A DNA stretch of 64,000 nucleotides. Source: Saturnia japonica. Its lineage: Eukaryota; Arthropoda; Insecta; Lepidoptera; Saturniidae. Made by a program: the position numbers and the translations under genes. The notes beneath the pieces were generated by a model, which did no database searches, had not been told where the DNA came from, and saw only the letters and a program-made list of their open reading frames with translations. Every line of letters begins with the position of its first letter. Position 1 is the stretch's first letter. The stretch covers positions 16,802,001-16,866,000 of the forward strand of contig CM065322.1 in NCBI GenBank assembly GCA_033032175.1. The letters run 5' to 3'. Shown piece by piece: positions 32,401-40,400 of the stretch.

Positions 32401-33634
32401 GTTATGTTGCGTCAACCTTTAAAAATAGACATTATGCTATCGTGGACTTTTTTAGAACTTTTGAAGAGAAACAATTCCGTCACACATCATTGTTGCGTAA
32501 CTTTAACCATTTACGCAGCGTACGCAATGGAAACTTTCAAAAGGAATACATTTTCCCCGTTCTTGCAACATTTTTCATTAATGCTCCGTTGCTATTGGTC
32601 ATAGCGTGATCTTTTATAGCCTATCGATAAATGGGTAATAAATACGATAAATATACTTGAATATACACTCGATTATTATACGATGTGCTAGAAGTGTGGC
32701 ACGTATAAATTGTACTATAGGTGCCTACGAAAATTGTTATTTGTCTCTGACTACGTCCCACTCTTTCTAACCCTCTCTCTCTTAAGTGATGCAGACGAAG
32801 TTGCGTGGGTCAGCTAGTATTAGTATAGATAAATTACCACAGTAGTAGGTAGGTTTCATATTTATAACAAATGACGAATGAGAAACGACTCTGACTCAGC
32901 GGTAACAAAATTTGTGGGCAATATAGTGCAATGGATGGAAAGTGTGAGAGTTATATAGGAACGAGAGTTAATGCCGGAAAATATGGTGAGAGGGGCGTTG
33001 CACTCCCTTATCAGCAGCCAGAGAATTTCTAAGAAAACTCGTTTGGCTGTGCATAGAGGAGTGTTGGTTCAAACACTCATGTACGGAAGTGAAAGCTGGG
33101 TGTGGCAGAAAAAACATAAAAGTAAAATAAATGCAGTAGAAATGAGAGCGTTATGAGGTATGTTAGGAGTGAAATTGAGTGACAGGATAAGAAATAATAT
33201 GATATGAGAACTTTGTGGTGTGAAAAAATATATATGTATTCACACGGATTGATTTGAGATTGGATTGAGAATGTTTAGATGGTTTGAGTATGATGAGAGG
33301 ATGAATGAAAGAAGAATGACTAAACAAATTTATAATGAATGTTGAAGAAGCGCAAGATGTATGCCAGGAACTTAGCAGGTAGAAGAACGTTGTCACTGCC
33401 GACTCCATTGGGAAATAGATGTGATTTATGTGTGTAAGTAGTCAAATTCCTTTATATATGTTCCTAAGATCCTATCGCATTTCAATTAGTATTTCATATT
33501 CATAGTAGCCTTAAAAGATCGTGATCATTATCGATTATGTACCTACCTATATCATTGCTTAACATGCTGATAATTGAAATATATAAATAAAAATATGTTT
33601 TTCAGATCTCAATGGTGATACGGGTTTTGAGTAA
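17499..33634 (+). CDS. Tentative small secreted protein gene with a TE-filled intron
   Basis: Exon 1 (17499-17604) encodes a likely signal peptide with hydrophobic core MLYFIIIIDILVNC and ends TCAG|GTTTAT. Exon 2 (31587-31745, acceptor TTATTTACAG, donor AAAAG|GTGATA) continues in phase with SNLNEAFDDFRTTMLRVLQT and DIDDLDKMLSNGFNII. The acceptor at 33605 (TTTTTCAG) would continue in phase for only nine residues and stop at 33634, giving about 97 aa. The same exon is open in another frame to 33788 (60 codons: ISMVIRVLSNLMGVVSKI at the start, IELLRRGQ at the end). An unseen extra exon or an indel could therefore give a longer protein. The family is not recognised. The 14-kb first intron holds the BEL, mariner and gypsy elements. 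Splice phase and the signal peptide are seen; linking exon 1 to exon 2 is inference. Confidence 0.4.
18055..18326 (+). repeat. 5' LTR of the BEL/Pao element
   Basis: It matches the 3' LTR base for base except five substitutions, four of them C/T or A/T changes. It contains a C-rich run (CACCCCCCTCCCC) and an alternating GC tract. Confidence 0.92.
18434..19435 (+). CDS. gag: BEL/Pao Gag (N-terminal part, ends at a nonsense codon)
   Basis: The 333 residues start at the ATG after ACCAAAA. The protein has a helical, Glu/Lys-rich N-terminal part and then a conserved block with LPKINLPHFTGNYCDFPNFI and LLSCLSHEPLNLVKHL, typical of Pao-type Gag (DUF1759). The TAA at 19433-19435 is a point defect: the same frame continues at once with a zinc-knuckle region (LNCPLCNSAHCLFKC). 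The intact Gag-Pol would have been one polyprotein. Confidence 0.85.
   Translation: MARNNQMLVFKFDFYIEKVCNIHDSLLSSDLNDPLFVEKFKLKCADLSEIKQNVEDCYLNLLCQLGSSQSEQLESIIQKYLTFEEQFIEIKVKHQYIVQTLSSSSKPSDKMCDNFSTNINLPKINLPHFTGNYCDFPNFINLFDCLIHNNESLSPVQKKHYLLSCLSHEPLNLVKHLTNIPQNYEVARSILIARYDDKRLIADSHLSAMFSLPTVSVRNVSQLCNFISNIQENTRGLTSLGFPVSEWTFLLLHIFVRKLDNDLRSKFELTYQNEIMPTFDNLITFLNSICKTLETSGIHISNSGNKTVPRSNKTSFTSTTMRDNQSVEKETNK
19436..22987 (+). pseudogene. pol: BEL/Pao Pol: zinc knuckle, protease, RNase H and integrase, with RT core missing
   Basis: The frame is the same as gag. Cys-rich knuckles come first (CPLC, CFNC, CQIC), followed by a pepsin-like protease motif ALLDPGS (usual Ser replaced by Pro) near 19935. 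RNase H follows (GFSDASDTAYAACVY at about 20930, KLELTCALLLARL, WSDSSIVLCWL). Between about 20690 and 20830 the conserved reverse-transcriptase core, with its YxDD box, is absent although the frame is kept. A TAA at 21629-21631 precedes the integrase: a Zn-binding H/C region, then Asp, Asp and Glu in AIDFTGFF, RTDSVTNF and SPHFNGLVEAAVKS. The C-terminal DUF5641-like domain ends at 22987. This copy cannot reverse transcribe by itself. Confidence 0.85.
23182..23453 (+). repeat. 3' LTR of the BEL/Pao element
   Basis: It is 272 bp, preceded by a G-rich polypurine tract and followed by the target duplication CTTGT. It differs from the 5' LTR at five positions. Confidence 0.92.
23481..24783 (+). 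mobile_element. Intact DD41D mariner-family transposon
   Basis: The terminal inverted repeats are 32 bp with one mismatch, at 23481-23512 and 24752-24783; each begins CAAGG. The element is flanked by TA on both sides (23479-23480, 24784-24785), is 1,303 bp long and holds one unbroken transposase gene. It inserted 22 bp past the BEL target duplication, in the first intron of the tentative secreted-protein gene. Confidence 0.93.
23597..24676 (+). CDS. DD41D mariner-family transposase, full length
   Basis: The 359-aa protein starts at ATG 23597 inside the element; the open frame upstream is non-coding TIR sequence. The N-terminal part holds two helix-turn-helix regions for TIR binding: residues about 8-50 (YYRNGDSIVTAQRLYRAEY) and about 85-125 (VRQNPSLSIRKRSQALNI). 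The catalytic core follows: first Asp in ILFSDEVNFHLNG (about residue 155), second in WFQQDGATCHTS (about 254), third in WPPRSPDLSPLDYFAWG. By my count 41 residues separate the last two Asp residues, matching the rosa/VISITOR DD41D group. There is no stop, frameshift or lost catalytic residue, so the enzyme may be active. AATAAA-like signals near 24700-24710 could end its transcript. The dead relative at 9203-10236 shares the motif spacing. Confidence 0.93.
   Translation: MEQYSGTHRAFCVRAYYRNGDSIVTAQRLYRAEYRTRHAPSDDSIRKWIRMFENTGATVKIQNSGRPRSVRDEETIEEVEASVRQNPSLSIRKRSQALNIKKSSLHSILKKDLHLKAYKIQLVQELKDTDYANRLNFANEMLQRFNNFNNILFSDEVNFHLNGHVNKQNCRYWAVENPRRKHERPLHSPKVVVWAAMSAKGIIGPYFYEDQRGRAINVNSDRYCDMLRNFLVPELQEFAGFNSRTWFQQDGATCHTSNDSMEVVNELFPNKVISRRGNINWPPRSPDLSPLDYFAWGYLKSKVYQNNPTNLTQLKQNIRSEMAAISIAMCQRVIANLRFRLEEYQQRNGHHLDNIIFSK
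24786..25554. other. Intron sequence between mariner and gypsy
   Basis: No gene is supported. A GC-rich patch at about 25190-25400 (GACGAAGCTAGGAGGGCGGG) gives a 69-codon open frame of low-complexity Arg/Ala composition, which I do not accept as a gene. It may be the remnant of another element. Confidence 0.35.
25555..25784 (+). repeat. 5' LTR of the gypsy element
   Basis: The core from 25587 is nearly identical to the 3' LTR and ends CCAACGTAACA. The differences are G/T, G/A, C/T and G/A. The first 32 bp align poorly with the 3' copy. Confidence 0.75.
25821..29177 (+). CDS. Gypsy Gag-protease-RT-RNase H polyprotein with an SR-like head
   Basis: The 1,118-residue frame starts at ATG 25821. 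Residues 1-140 are an Arg/Ser/Gly-rich repeat. Residues about 150-350 are retrotransposon Gag (ITAWLSKVEECRQIYEW). Two CCHC knuckles follow (CFNCKERGHPSYKC, CNRCNLLGHLSNSC). The protease motif is CHLDLGSEGTLV. RT covers about 700-900, with LDLASGYYQI, MPFGLANAPSVFQ and YMDDVL. RNase H (HTDACKLGIA, FELETLAV, VTDCNSL, HVDALS) ends at a TGA. The same frame reopens seven bases later as the integrase, so the TGA at 29175-29177 is probably a nonsense mutation. RT, RNase H and zinc residues are intact. Confidence 0.9.
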   Translation: MDHDWARTPSRSRDRDGRRSRGSSRNRDGCRSRGGSRDRDGRRSRGGSRERYVRRSRGGSRDRNDRRSRGGYCRRNGRHHRDESRERHGQHRICSKERSCITTPERHSRRRSSCRSDHHAGETPSRSRSRLDYSRGSEEYVIKGSQYNGNDHKTHSLIESFLDVIKTFKPDAKEKFPSLHNVIPEFDPMTKEQTITAWLSKVEECRQIYEWSEKQVIHYALPKLMGIAKTWYQSLPTLLNSWEEWKVKLIESFPSSQNYGELLTEMLSKKLRFGESPELYFYSKINLLNRCNIYGKHAVDCLIYGIEDRGIMLGAQAAQFSEPGQLLIFFKSIKPGVSRDIDRLGRDKEKRNVQTKGLIKSTKSENNNISCFNCKERGHPSYKCNKPILRCNRCNLLGHLSNSCPKMDSAQKIEKEKNILKIANNGSNNIYTFSICVNGVSTFCHLDLGSEGTLVRLTDALKLGIKWTTNDLPLLKGLGNVPFRPVGSTKINIAVQGITENDVEALIVNDQLINYPILLGQTFSERPDIKIVKTVDSLKISKPIITNLKIWLTCCLEICIQPGEIKPVQVKSAMSYSGNVLVNGSIRGQKGSEYYLFPGEYEISNSKGWLLIYNLSPNELLFKNKQLLTRSKPVNDNYKYVCNVQLSEYDYEFEPTIGKGITREQQLAVKCLLLKYRECFSSCLKDLGFTNVVEMDIHLKDEEPVVYRPYRLSHSEREDLRQMVAEMLECGIVKESSSPYASPIVIVKKKTGEKRLCVDYRALNNRTKRDHYPLPRVEDLLDQLAGHSVFISLDLASGYYQIPISEESREKTAFVTPDGQYEYTRMPFGLANAPSVFQRAMNKIINIAMVNYVIVYMDDVLIPARSFNEAMQRLEEVLCLLKNGGLTLKLKKCKFMFDTLDFLGFEISGNGIKPGSSKTVAVSNFPTPSNVHDVRRFLGLASFFRRFVKKFAMIVRPLSALLKKNYIWKWGKEEIAAFTEIKECLTNRPVLALYDKTLETQLHTDACKLGIAVILLQKNNKDLWRAVAYYSRQTTVDEQKLHSFELETLAVIASLSKFRVYLLGLRFKLVTDCNSLRTTLTKRDLVPKIARWWIQLQEFDCEFEYRPGEKMTHVDALS
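25836..26050 (+). repeat. 36-bp tandem repeat encoding an RS/RG-rich domain
   Basis: The DNA unit AGCCGAGGTGGCAGCCGCGA plus 16 bases repeats about five times in frame, adding a 12-residue unit (RSRGGSRDRDGR and variants). It resembles the RS domain of splicing SR proteins. Its GC-rich sequence stands out from the AT-rich remainder and also leaves other frames open, which are shadows. Confidence 0.8.
29178..29984 (+). CDS. Gypsy integrase, zinc and catalytic domains
   Basis: It is in frame with the upstream polyprotein, after its TGA. The HHCC zinc region reads HDDVGHFGIEKTLDRI and CLECAYHK. The catalytic Asp, Asp and Glu are in TLHADHIGPF, RIITDRGSCF and TPRANGQVERSN. The frame ends at 29984 because of a 7-bp tandem duplication (ATGACTA repeated at about 29970-29988); the rest of the integrase continues in the next frame. 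Confidence 0.88.
   Translation, partial: APMDIKQEDLQIIDILTTTAEDWITTVQSSDDEIKRIKSVLLDPETANVVNIHQNYKLKNDRVYRIVQKDTLRWVVPKGSRWQIVKANHDDVGHFGIEKTLDRIRALYWFPKMRSFVRKYVSACLECAYHKVPAGLRQGYLHPIEKVEIPFHTLHADHIGPFIKSKKNNSYILVMIDAFTKFVILAAVKSTKSTETIKIIKNVIGYFGTPTRIITDRGSCFTSKKFNTFTQSFGIKHILNAVSTPRANGQVERSNRAILASISTMTND
29977..30540 (+). CDS. Gypsy integrase C-terminal part (frameshifted)
   Basis: It overlaps the previous frame by eight bases and continues the catalytic-core helix (DPQTWDEYLPDIQLGINTT). Then follow a basic linker (KISKSRYDRNKKLAKQYKEG) and an SH3-like C-terminal fold (GPYRVTKVLPNDRYIVED). Removing one copy of the 7-bp duplication would make the two parts collinear, so they were one protein. 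The end at 30540 is Asp/Glu-rich. Confidence 0.85.
   Translation: MTNDKDPQTWDEYLPDIQLGINTTIHEITKRTPSELLFGRRLTTPSQGKLSDVISDAGEGLVEGDIEEARKNASYLMQKQAKISKSRYDRNKKLAKQYKEGDLVRIVRAVASGSGQSRKLEPKLQGPYRVTKVLPNDRYIVEDTPISRKGRRYEGIVAIDKMYPWLSFKSITDSDCEEGSRSDANEN
30704..31000 (+). repeat. Four-unit tandem repeat with hairpin core, gypsy 3' region
   Basis: Units start at 30704, 30782, 30865 and 30945 (periods 78, 83 and 80). Each holds a GGGCATGCCGGGTACAATG core followed by a TGTACCGCCCAATGA-type block. GGGTACA pairs with TGTACC, so each unit can form a hairpin, and the GGCATGCC part is itself palindromic. The array lies between the integrase and the 3' LTR and is non-coding. Confidence 0.8.
31304..31543 (+). 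repeat. 3' LTR of the gypsy element
   Basis: The 198-bp core from 31346 matches the 5' LTR with four substitutions. The preceding about 42 bp differ from the 5' copy. A purine-rich run (AGAAGAAAAAAATAG) lies upstream near 31248 as a possible polypurine tract. Confidence 0.75.
31968..32820. mobile_element. Inverted-repeat element with ~130-bp arms
   Basis: The left arm begins CTAGCTGATCTGCGCAACTT and continues through GAGGGTTAGAGAGAGTGGG, GGGACGTAGGCAGAGACAAA and GTAGGCACCTACAAT. The right arm (about 32690-32820) is its reverse complement with scattered changes. TA flanks both ends. The 600-bp interior has no gene; it includes CCGTTGCTATTGGTCATAGC, a motif I associate with lepidopteran repeats. 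It is probably non-autonomous. Confidence 0.7.
32900..33425 (+). pseudogene. LINE reverse-transcriptase C-terminal remnant
   Basis: Frames read together give a typical LINE C-terminal region: LHSLISSQRISKKTRLAVH, then VLVQTLMYGSESWVWQKKHK and INAVEMRAL (32971-33156), followed after a stop by MLGVKLSDRIRN and RMNERRMTKQIYN. Stops and shifts are frequent. The 3' tail matches 3592-3705. It sits in the last intron of the tentative secreted-protein gene. Confidence 0.75.
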
Positions 33635-34249
33635 TTTAATGGGCGTGGTATCAAAAATTAACCAAAATACTTCAGGTTTGGGAACGATGACCGACAGAAA
33701 TATAAATGAAAAAGATGTTTTAAATAATTTGCCAATGAAAGAATCATGGACAACGAAATTGATTGAGCTGTTGAGAAGGGGACAATGAGTAGTTATGGCA
33801 CAATTTATTCTTTGATATATATATAACAAAATAATAACATATTATTAAAAAGCATAACGCTTAGTTCTACAAATTACATACCATGTAATACATAGTACTT
33901 AATAGAATAAAAATTTTGTCTGTTACTAATATATCTATAATATCTAATTTTGTTTTATTATATTTCTGAGAGGTGGCAAAAAGGAAAAAAAAATTACACA
34001 AAGTAAAATGAGTACTATAACAATTATTATATAATATTTATATACTCAAGAAAAATGTAATGCCAATGAACGTATTTAATCTGTGATAATGACACTTGAC
34101 GTTTATGTATCTACATTCTTCATCCACTGTTTAGTAACAATGAAACAAATAATTATCTGCTTTAGTAGCTTAAGTTAAGGTTTATATTCTGTAATTTGTG
34201 TAAATATATGTCAATATATGTGCAAAGTAAACAGCGCAGAAGCGCAAGT

Positions 34250-34444
34250 TTTCATTCATGCGCAGTGGACTTTTCCCGATTTTCCTGGTCGATCGTGGTT
34301 TTCCATTTAGTTTTTCAGCTGATCACGTAATCCACGGGTGCATTGCAGACGGTCCGTGGCTCGTGTCATGTGCGAAACTGTAGCAGCGTTATAGATTCGC
34401 TGTGCGTTTGTGTTGTGTATTTTGCTTAGTTAGTGCAAGTGAAA
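34250..34444 (+). promoter_or_regulatory. Probable promoter and 5' UTR of SYAP1
   Basis: The sequence changes here to CG-richer, CpG-containing DNA (GGTCGATCGTGG, ACGGTCCGTGGCTCG) immediately before the SYAP1 start codon. No TATA box is obvious. The 33840-34240 stretch upstream is AT-rich and holds no gene. Confidence 0.4.
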
Positions 34445-37400
34445 ATGTTTTCGGGACTCACTAATCAGGTTAGCTCATGGATGGGAGCAGCTAAAGGCGA
34501 GCCGCAAGACGAGGAAGTTCCTACACCTACTAAAGATGCGACTGCAGAACAAACAGCCGAAGGCGAACGACAGAGGTAAAATGTTTTGCTTTCAATATGT
34601 TAAACCATTATATATTTATATCTAAGAGATATAATAAAAAGATATTCGTCTAATGTATGCCTAGGTTAAGTTATTTATTTGATGGCAGCTATGTTAAAAT
34701 TTACATGTAGGGCAACAACTTGTATTTTATTAAAAATATATGTGTATGTTCCATGTGCCAAATTATTTTTTTTTAAATAAACTGTTACAGATATCCTGAG
34801 CATGTCCAACAAGAAACAGTTACATAGTAGACATGTATAATTGAATAATGTCAAGTAAAGTGTATCTCATGTTAGATATACCTAATAAAATTAGACAAAA
34901 AATAGAGTTTTCAAAACTAAACTAATTAAAAGACAAATAATTTAAAAAACTCAATAATTGTAGTTTTTTGGTGATATTATAATGAGTAACATAGCCAGTC
35001 TTGAGTTTTTGTAGCGCTTAATACCTCATAAGTATTTTGTAACCTTGTTTTACTACATTACTGAACTGTATTGTAATTCAATTTTATGAACTCAAGGTTA
35101 TTTAAAGTGTAAAGTACTAATAATTTTTATTGTATATAAAATGGATATTTAGAATTCACTCTAAATATTTAACATGAGGACTATATTATTTGTAGATAGC
35201 TTCATAGTTATTAGTAATGATAATTAATTAAGAATATTAGAATAGTAAATTCTGAATAAATGATCATAATACATTTAAGTGGAGCGGTGTAGACAGTTAC
35301 TTGAAGATATTTTTTAAATACCTTTATACTCTCAAAAATATAAGTATGGTTGCCAGATGTCTTTTTACTACAGAGCCCCTAGGTTGTCATATGTTTTCCC
35401 ACATAGAGATAATCATTAGAGCATGTAAAAAGATTATCTGGACTAAACATATATCCTTATTGTGCACACTTGATGAGATGCTGAATACTAAATCTACACA
35501 AATAATGAAAATAAAGTGTATAAAGTAAAGTCACTTTCCGCTGTCTGTCCATATATACGCTTAGATCTTTTAAACTACACAACGGATTTAAATGCGGTTT
35601 TCACTACCACTTAGATGATTTTTTATGGAAGGTTTATATATATAATACATTCTTATAATGATTTTGTATAGTAAAAAAAAGTCAATTATTAAAAATAATT
35701 GTTGTCAAAAAATGATTTTCAGGCGTTTACATGGCTTACGCTGGCTAAACCTTATGAGATTCATCAAAATAATGTTCTAAAGAACTATAGTTCTTCAAGA
35801 AGCCTAAAGAAAAGTCCAGGATGGCATATTGACTCACAGTAACCATTTTTATCTTAAAGATAATAATTAAAAAATTATGTTATTAGCAAAGCTATTTTCT
35901 CGAATTTAGTATTAATCTTTATTCAGATAAGTTTCTTAGTTAACTTGGGCATTTAATGTAAATTATAATTGTCCTTTTCAATTTTCCATTTAAATGAATG
36001 TTGTGGAAGATGTTGAATTCAAAATTACGAGCTAAGCGCACTATTCGTAACTATGAAGTTACTTTTTTTTTAGAACTGACCTTACTGTTAGCCTTAGGAG
36101 CCCTATCCAAAAACAGGGCCGCTGATGGCTTTTACAGCTTTACCGGGCTTGGGGGCGAGCGCTTAAGGTACTTAGCCGCGAAAGCGTGGGCAACATGCGT
36201 GCAAGGGTGCCAAAGTGGCCGAACCTCGGCTTAGGCTGTTACCGCGATTGCAACTAAGTCGCGATCTGGCTAATTCCCTATTCGTAAAATTCGAGCTAAA
36301 CTAACATATACATGTTCCCCGCGTCCTGGGAGGAAGGGAGGGAACATGTGTATTTGTATTTAATCATCTGAAAAGTTTTTCTGCACTATCTATCGTAAAA
36401 AAAGAAAAAAAAAGGTTCCTCACAGAACCTATGTACCTATGTGGTGTGCACGTATGTATGTTCCATATGTGTGTAATGTTGTATGTGGGTAGCTAAGTGA
36501 TGCACGTGCAGTGTCACTTGTATCGCGCGGGCGGCTGCCATACTCAAGGGCTTCACATCGAGGAACGGACCTAAGCTTGAGCTGCCGCTAGAGAGGGTGG
36601 GCGTGGGAGGTGTGCGGGAGCGAAATTGACCGCCCATCCTCTGCGAAGAGAACGGTGGTTACGCAGGCGTGGGCGCTGGCACACTCTGTTTGTAGAGGCG
36701 GTCGAGTAATAGGCGTTTTTTCTCCTCGATTTTGTCAACAGTTTAGGTGAAGATGTTACGCGGCTGGCGCTGTAAGCGGGTGGCGTTTGGGGCTTTATCG
36801 TAGGTCGCGGCGGCTTTGATCATCGGATTCGCGTGATTCGACGCGGCTTCGAAGTAAGATCTCGAGAGGTATTTGATGTATGATTCGACCGAGAGAAGTT
36901 GCATATCTCTATCGAGATCTTGCTGATCTTGCTTGATCTTGCTGTCGGGGCATGGGGTTTGATTGGCTAGCATGGGCTGAGAGGGCGCACTGGGTGCGAG
37001 GGCGGTGGTCACCGGAGCGCGGGAGGCGTTTGGGAGGCTAGGGAAAGCCCCCAGTGACAACAGGGGCTGTGGTTGGGGCGGGGGGCCGGGGTTTCGTGAT
37101 GCGCCCTCTGGTGGACTGGTGGCCTCGTCCGACGGGGGTGCGCCGTACGCGGGACTTTTGGGCACCCGCGATAGTTCGAGGGGTGGCTTTCACTGCAGAG
37201 AACGCAGCTCGGTTCACTGGGTGAATCGAGGCACTTAGCGCACCTTGGGGTGAGATGACTATGAAGTTACATAACATACCATCACACCTGTATCCCCGAA
37301 GTATTAGACAGAGGTGTACACCCACAGATAGCTGGGTATGTTTTAGCACTAGGCTAATAAGGCAGTCATCAACTAACAATATTAAAGTAACTAACTAACC

Positions 37401-40400
37401 TCTAGCTAGCTGTGCCCGCGGCTGCACTTGTGTTGGTTTTCCTGACATTTTTGTAGGTCTTTTTAAGGTCTACAATTATGTACTACATTAATTTGATATA
37501 TCTCTTATGGTTTATTCAGACCATTTAAAGCCAAATTGATTTTTATTTGTGCGGCACTGTAATTCTTTTCCTAAAATAAAAGTAGCCTAAGTTACTTGTT
37601 ATAAACTCAGCTATCTACCAGTGAAAGTCCCATCAAAATCGGTCCAACCGTTTCAGAGATTACCTGAAACAAACAGCCAGACAACAATGTTAAAAATTGG
37701 TTGTAGTGTTTTTTTTATATGTAGTGTATATACTTTCATATGAATTTAGTAAAAAACTGTTATTTTGACATTAGAAACAGACACTTCAATTTTATTAATT
37801 GTATATAGATTAGGGATGGTAGTCCATTGGTTCTGTCTAGAATGTACTCATTATATTGTATTATTAAACCAGTTTTAGTTTTAATTTACTTAAGAATGGT
37901 GTAATATGTAACTATTTGTTTCACAGTCCAACCAAAGGTGGCAGCAAATTGGACATCATCACCAATGTGAAGTCGCAGATGACCGGTTGGCTCGGTTCCG
38001 GAATTCCGATTCCGGGGCTGAGGAAAAACGAACCGGCACCAGCAGAACCAGTGGAGCCTGTACCTGCAGAACCCGAGCCCGAACTGAAGCCTGAGGCTAA
38101 GGATGATGATGATAATTCTAGGTATAATAGGTACGAGGGGTTGGCGGATGTAATGAGTCAATGTCAGGTTTTATTAGCTTAATTTATTTTCGTAAGGTCA
38201 GTTGGTGTGATTTCTTATGAAGGTTTCCATTGTTTTATTAGGTGATAAATTCTGTGCAGGGTTGAAGTTCGGAAGCATCAAATGAGAAACCTGTTCCTGT
38301 TTCAGAGAAATAACACTTCCAATGATCTGTTCTAAAATAACAGTCTGATCTCTTTCTATTACTATGATTGAAAATATTACGGAGCTTGTTCCAAGTTAGG
38401 CTGATTTTATAGTGACGCTTATGGCTATTGCGTTTGGTAAGCGCTGCTTAAAAACTCGCTAATGGCCCGCGCAAACTGGTTAACGAGTTTAGTCACTCTC
38501 GCATGATCTGTTGTCTTGTACAAATGGGAAGACAAGAACTAGCGGCATGACGAATCATCGTTGCAATGTGACGCTCCTTGACCGCAGTAGGTGTTCCGAC
38601 GGTGCGCGGCCAGGAAGCGCTGGCGACACGAGCGCGGTTTACCGACAGCGCGGGTCAAACGCGTAACAATAAAACGAGAGTAGATACTACGAGCATTTGT
38701 CGTTTGTTTGTGTCTCCCTGTGACAAAGTAAAGATCTAGCTTGAAAGAGAAAAGCATAATCCAAAGTGAAACAGTTTACTTTTGTGTCACACACCAGTAT
38801 GTGCTGTGAGTGGAAACTGCTTTTTCAGTTTATAGATAGAGTAGTTCCAATCGAATTCTTGTGATATCTGTTCTTTTAAGCTGTTCCGATAAATACGCTT
38901 CACTCTTAATAGTCCTGTGTCCTGTGTTTGCCGCTAAACAGGATTTCGAGCAGCTGTTTTCCAGTATGAAGGATGTGGTTAGCAACATTCACTTGCACAG
39001 GATCTGTTCCAATGTGATCCTTAGCGATAGAGTAAAATCTATACGTATTTTCTAGACTAACTATGAATATTATTTGCATTTTGGACAATTGACTATAACT
39101 TGTATTACGGCTTATCTAGTGTAACAGATGTCAGTGTTAATAGGTTGCTTCTTCTGGGGACTGAGTTACAACGCCATCTGTGCCGTTATATGTTGCCAAC
39201 CACACCCTTCATAATGGAATACAACAGCGCAAATATTGCTGATTTGCGGCAGAAATAACTATGGCGTTGAATACTTACGCAGTTGAAGCTTGGAAAAATA
39301 CGGGATTCTATAGCGGCTTTTCAAATTGAATCGATAAGTGTTCTAGAACGTCCTCAATCTCTTTGGCGTTATTGTTGGTTTTTAAAGTTACATTTACGTT
39401 ATGTAACCTATATTTAGTTTTATTATCGATATCTATGATCAAGTATCGATAATGCTAGAATGTTTTGCTATTAATAATCTATTATCTAATTCTCAAATGA
39501 AAGCCGAATGCGCTGTTTATCTATTATATATAAAACTACGACATATTCGACTAATACTTGTATTTTTTTTGCATTTAAATAAATCTATCAACTGCCGAGT
39601 TATGAGCAAGCAGTATTTACTATTATATAATAAAATTCAGTGCATATGAAAGAAGGAAATGCTATTATGATTAACAGTTATTTTATTAAAATGCCACTTC
39701 ACATTTTGGCGACGGTACAATCATATCGCTTACATATTTTGTCACTGGGGCCAAGCTAAAAAAGTGATAGAAATGTATATTTTATAAAGAAACCAGTTGT
39801 AGTGATTTCACCCGCGTTAAATTCCTGTCACGGTTCTAAGGATGAAGTTATGTACCTGCAATAAAAGGACTATCTAATTCAAAAAAAATTATTCAAATCT
39901 GACTGCAGTTCCTGTCCTGAGATTAGCATGTTTTTTCCTTTCCATCTTTAGGGTATTATTATTAGGTGTACTGTACACACCAACTGATCGATTATAAGTT
40001 TAAGACCAAGGAATGAGCATCAGAACTCTTTAGCGGTTCTGTATTTTAATTTATTAAATTACACAATTTGTGTGTCACAAATGCTTGTGGACCAGCACAG
40101 CACAGATTATTTCGATGAGACGGCTTCGCTTTTCACATTCAACTCACATTGATTTTCGCATTGGCACATTTTCTTTTTCAAAATTTTTGAAATATGTGAT
40201 ATTTTTGCCTGCTTGATACAAAAAAAAAAAATGCAATTTTCTTGCCATAAATAAAAATTAAAATAGATGATTAAAAACAACTAGAAACATTCCTTATTTA
40301 AATACCTTATACACTTAGTAAAAGTTATTTTTATAGGCTTATAAAGTCTACATTTTAATTATTTTTTTTAATACTAACACTCAATAGATTTTATTTGTTC

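Noticed and set aside
36743..37238. Glycine-rich plus-strand frame at 37005-37238
   Set aside because: It is the complement of the Pro/Ala-rich minus-strand frame in a GC-rich TE block.
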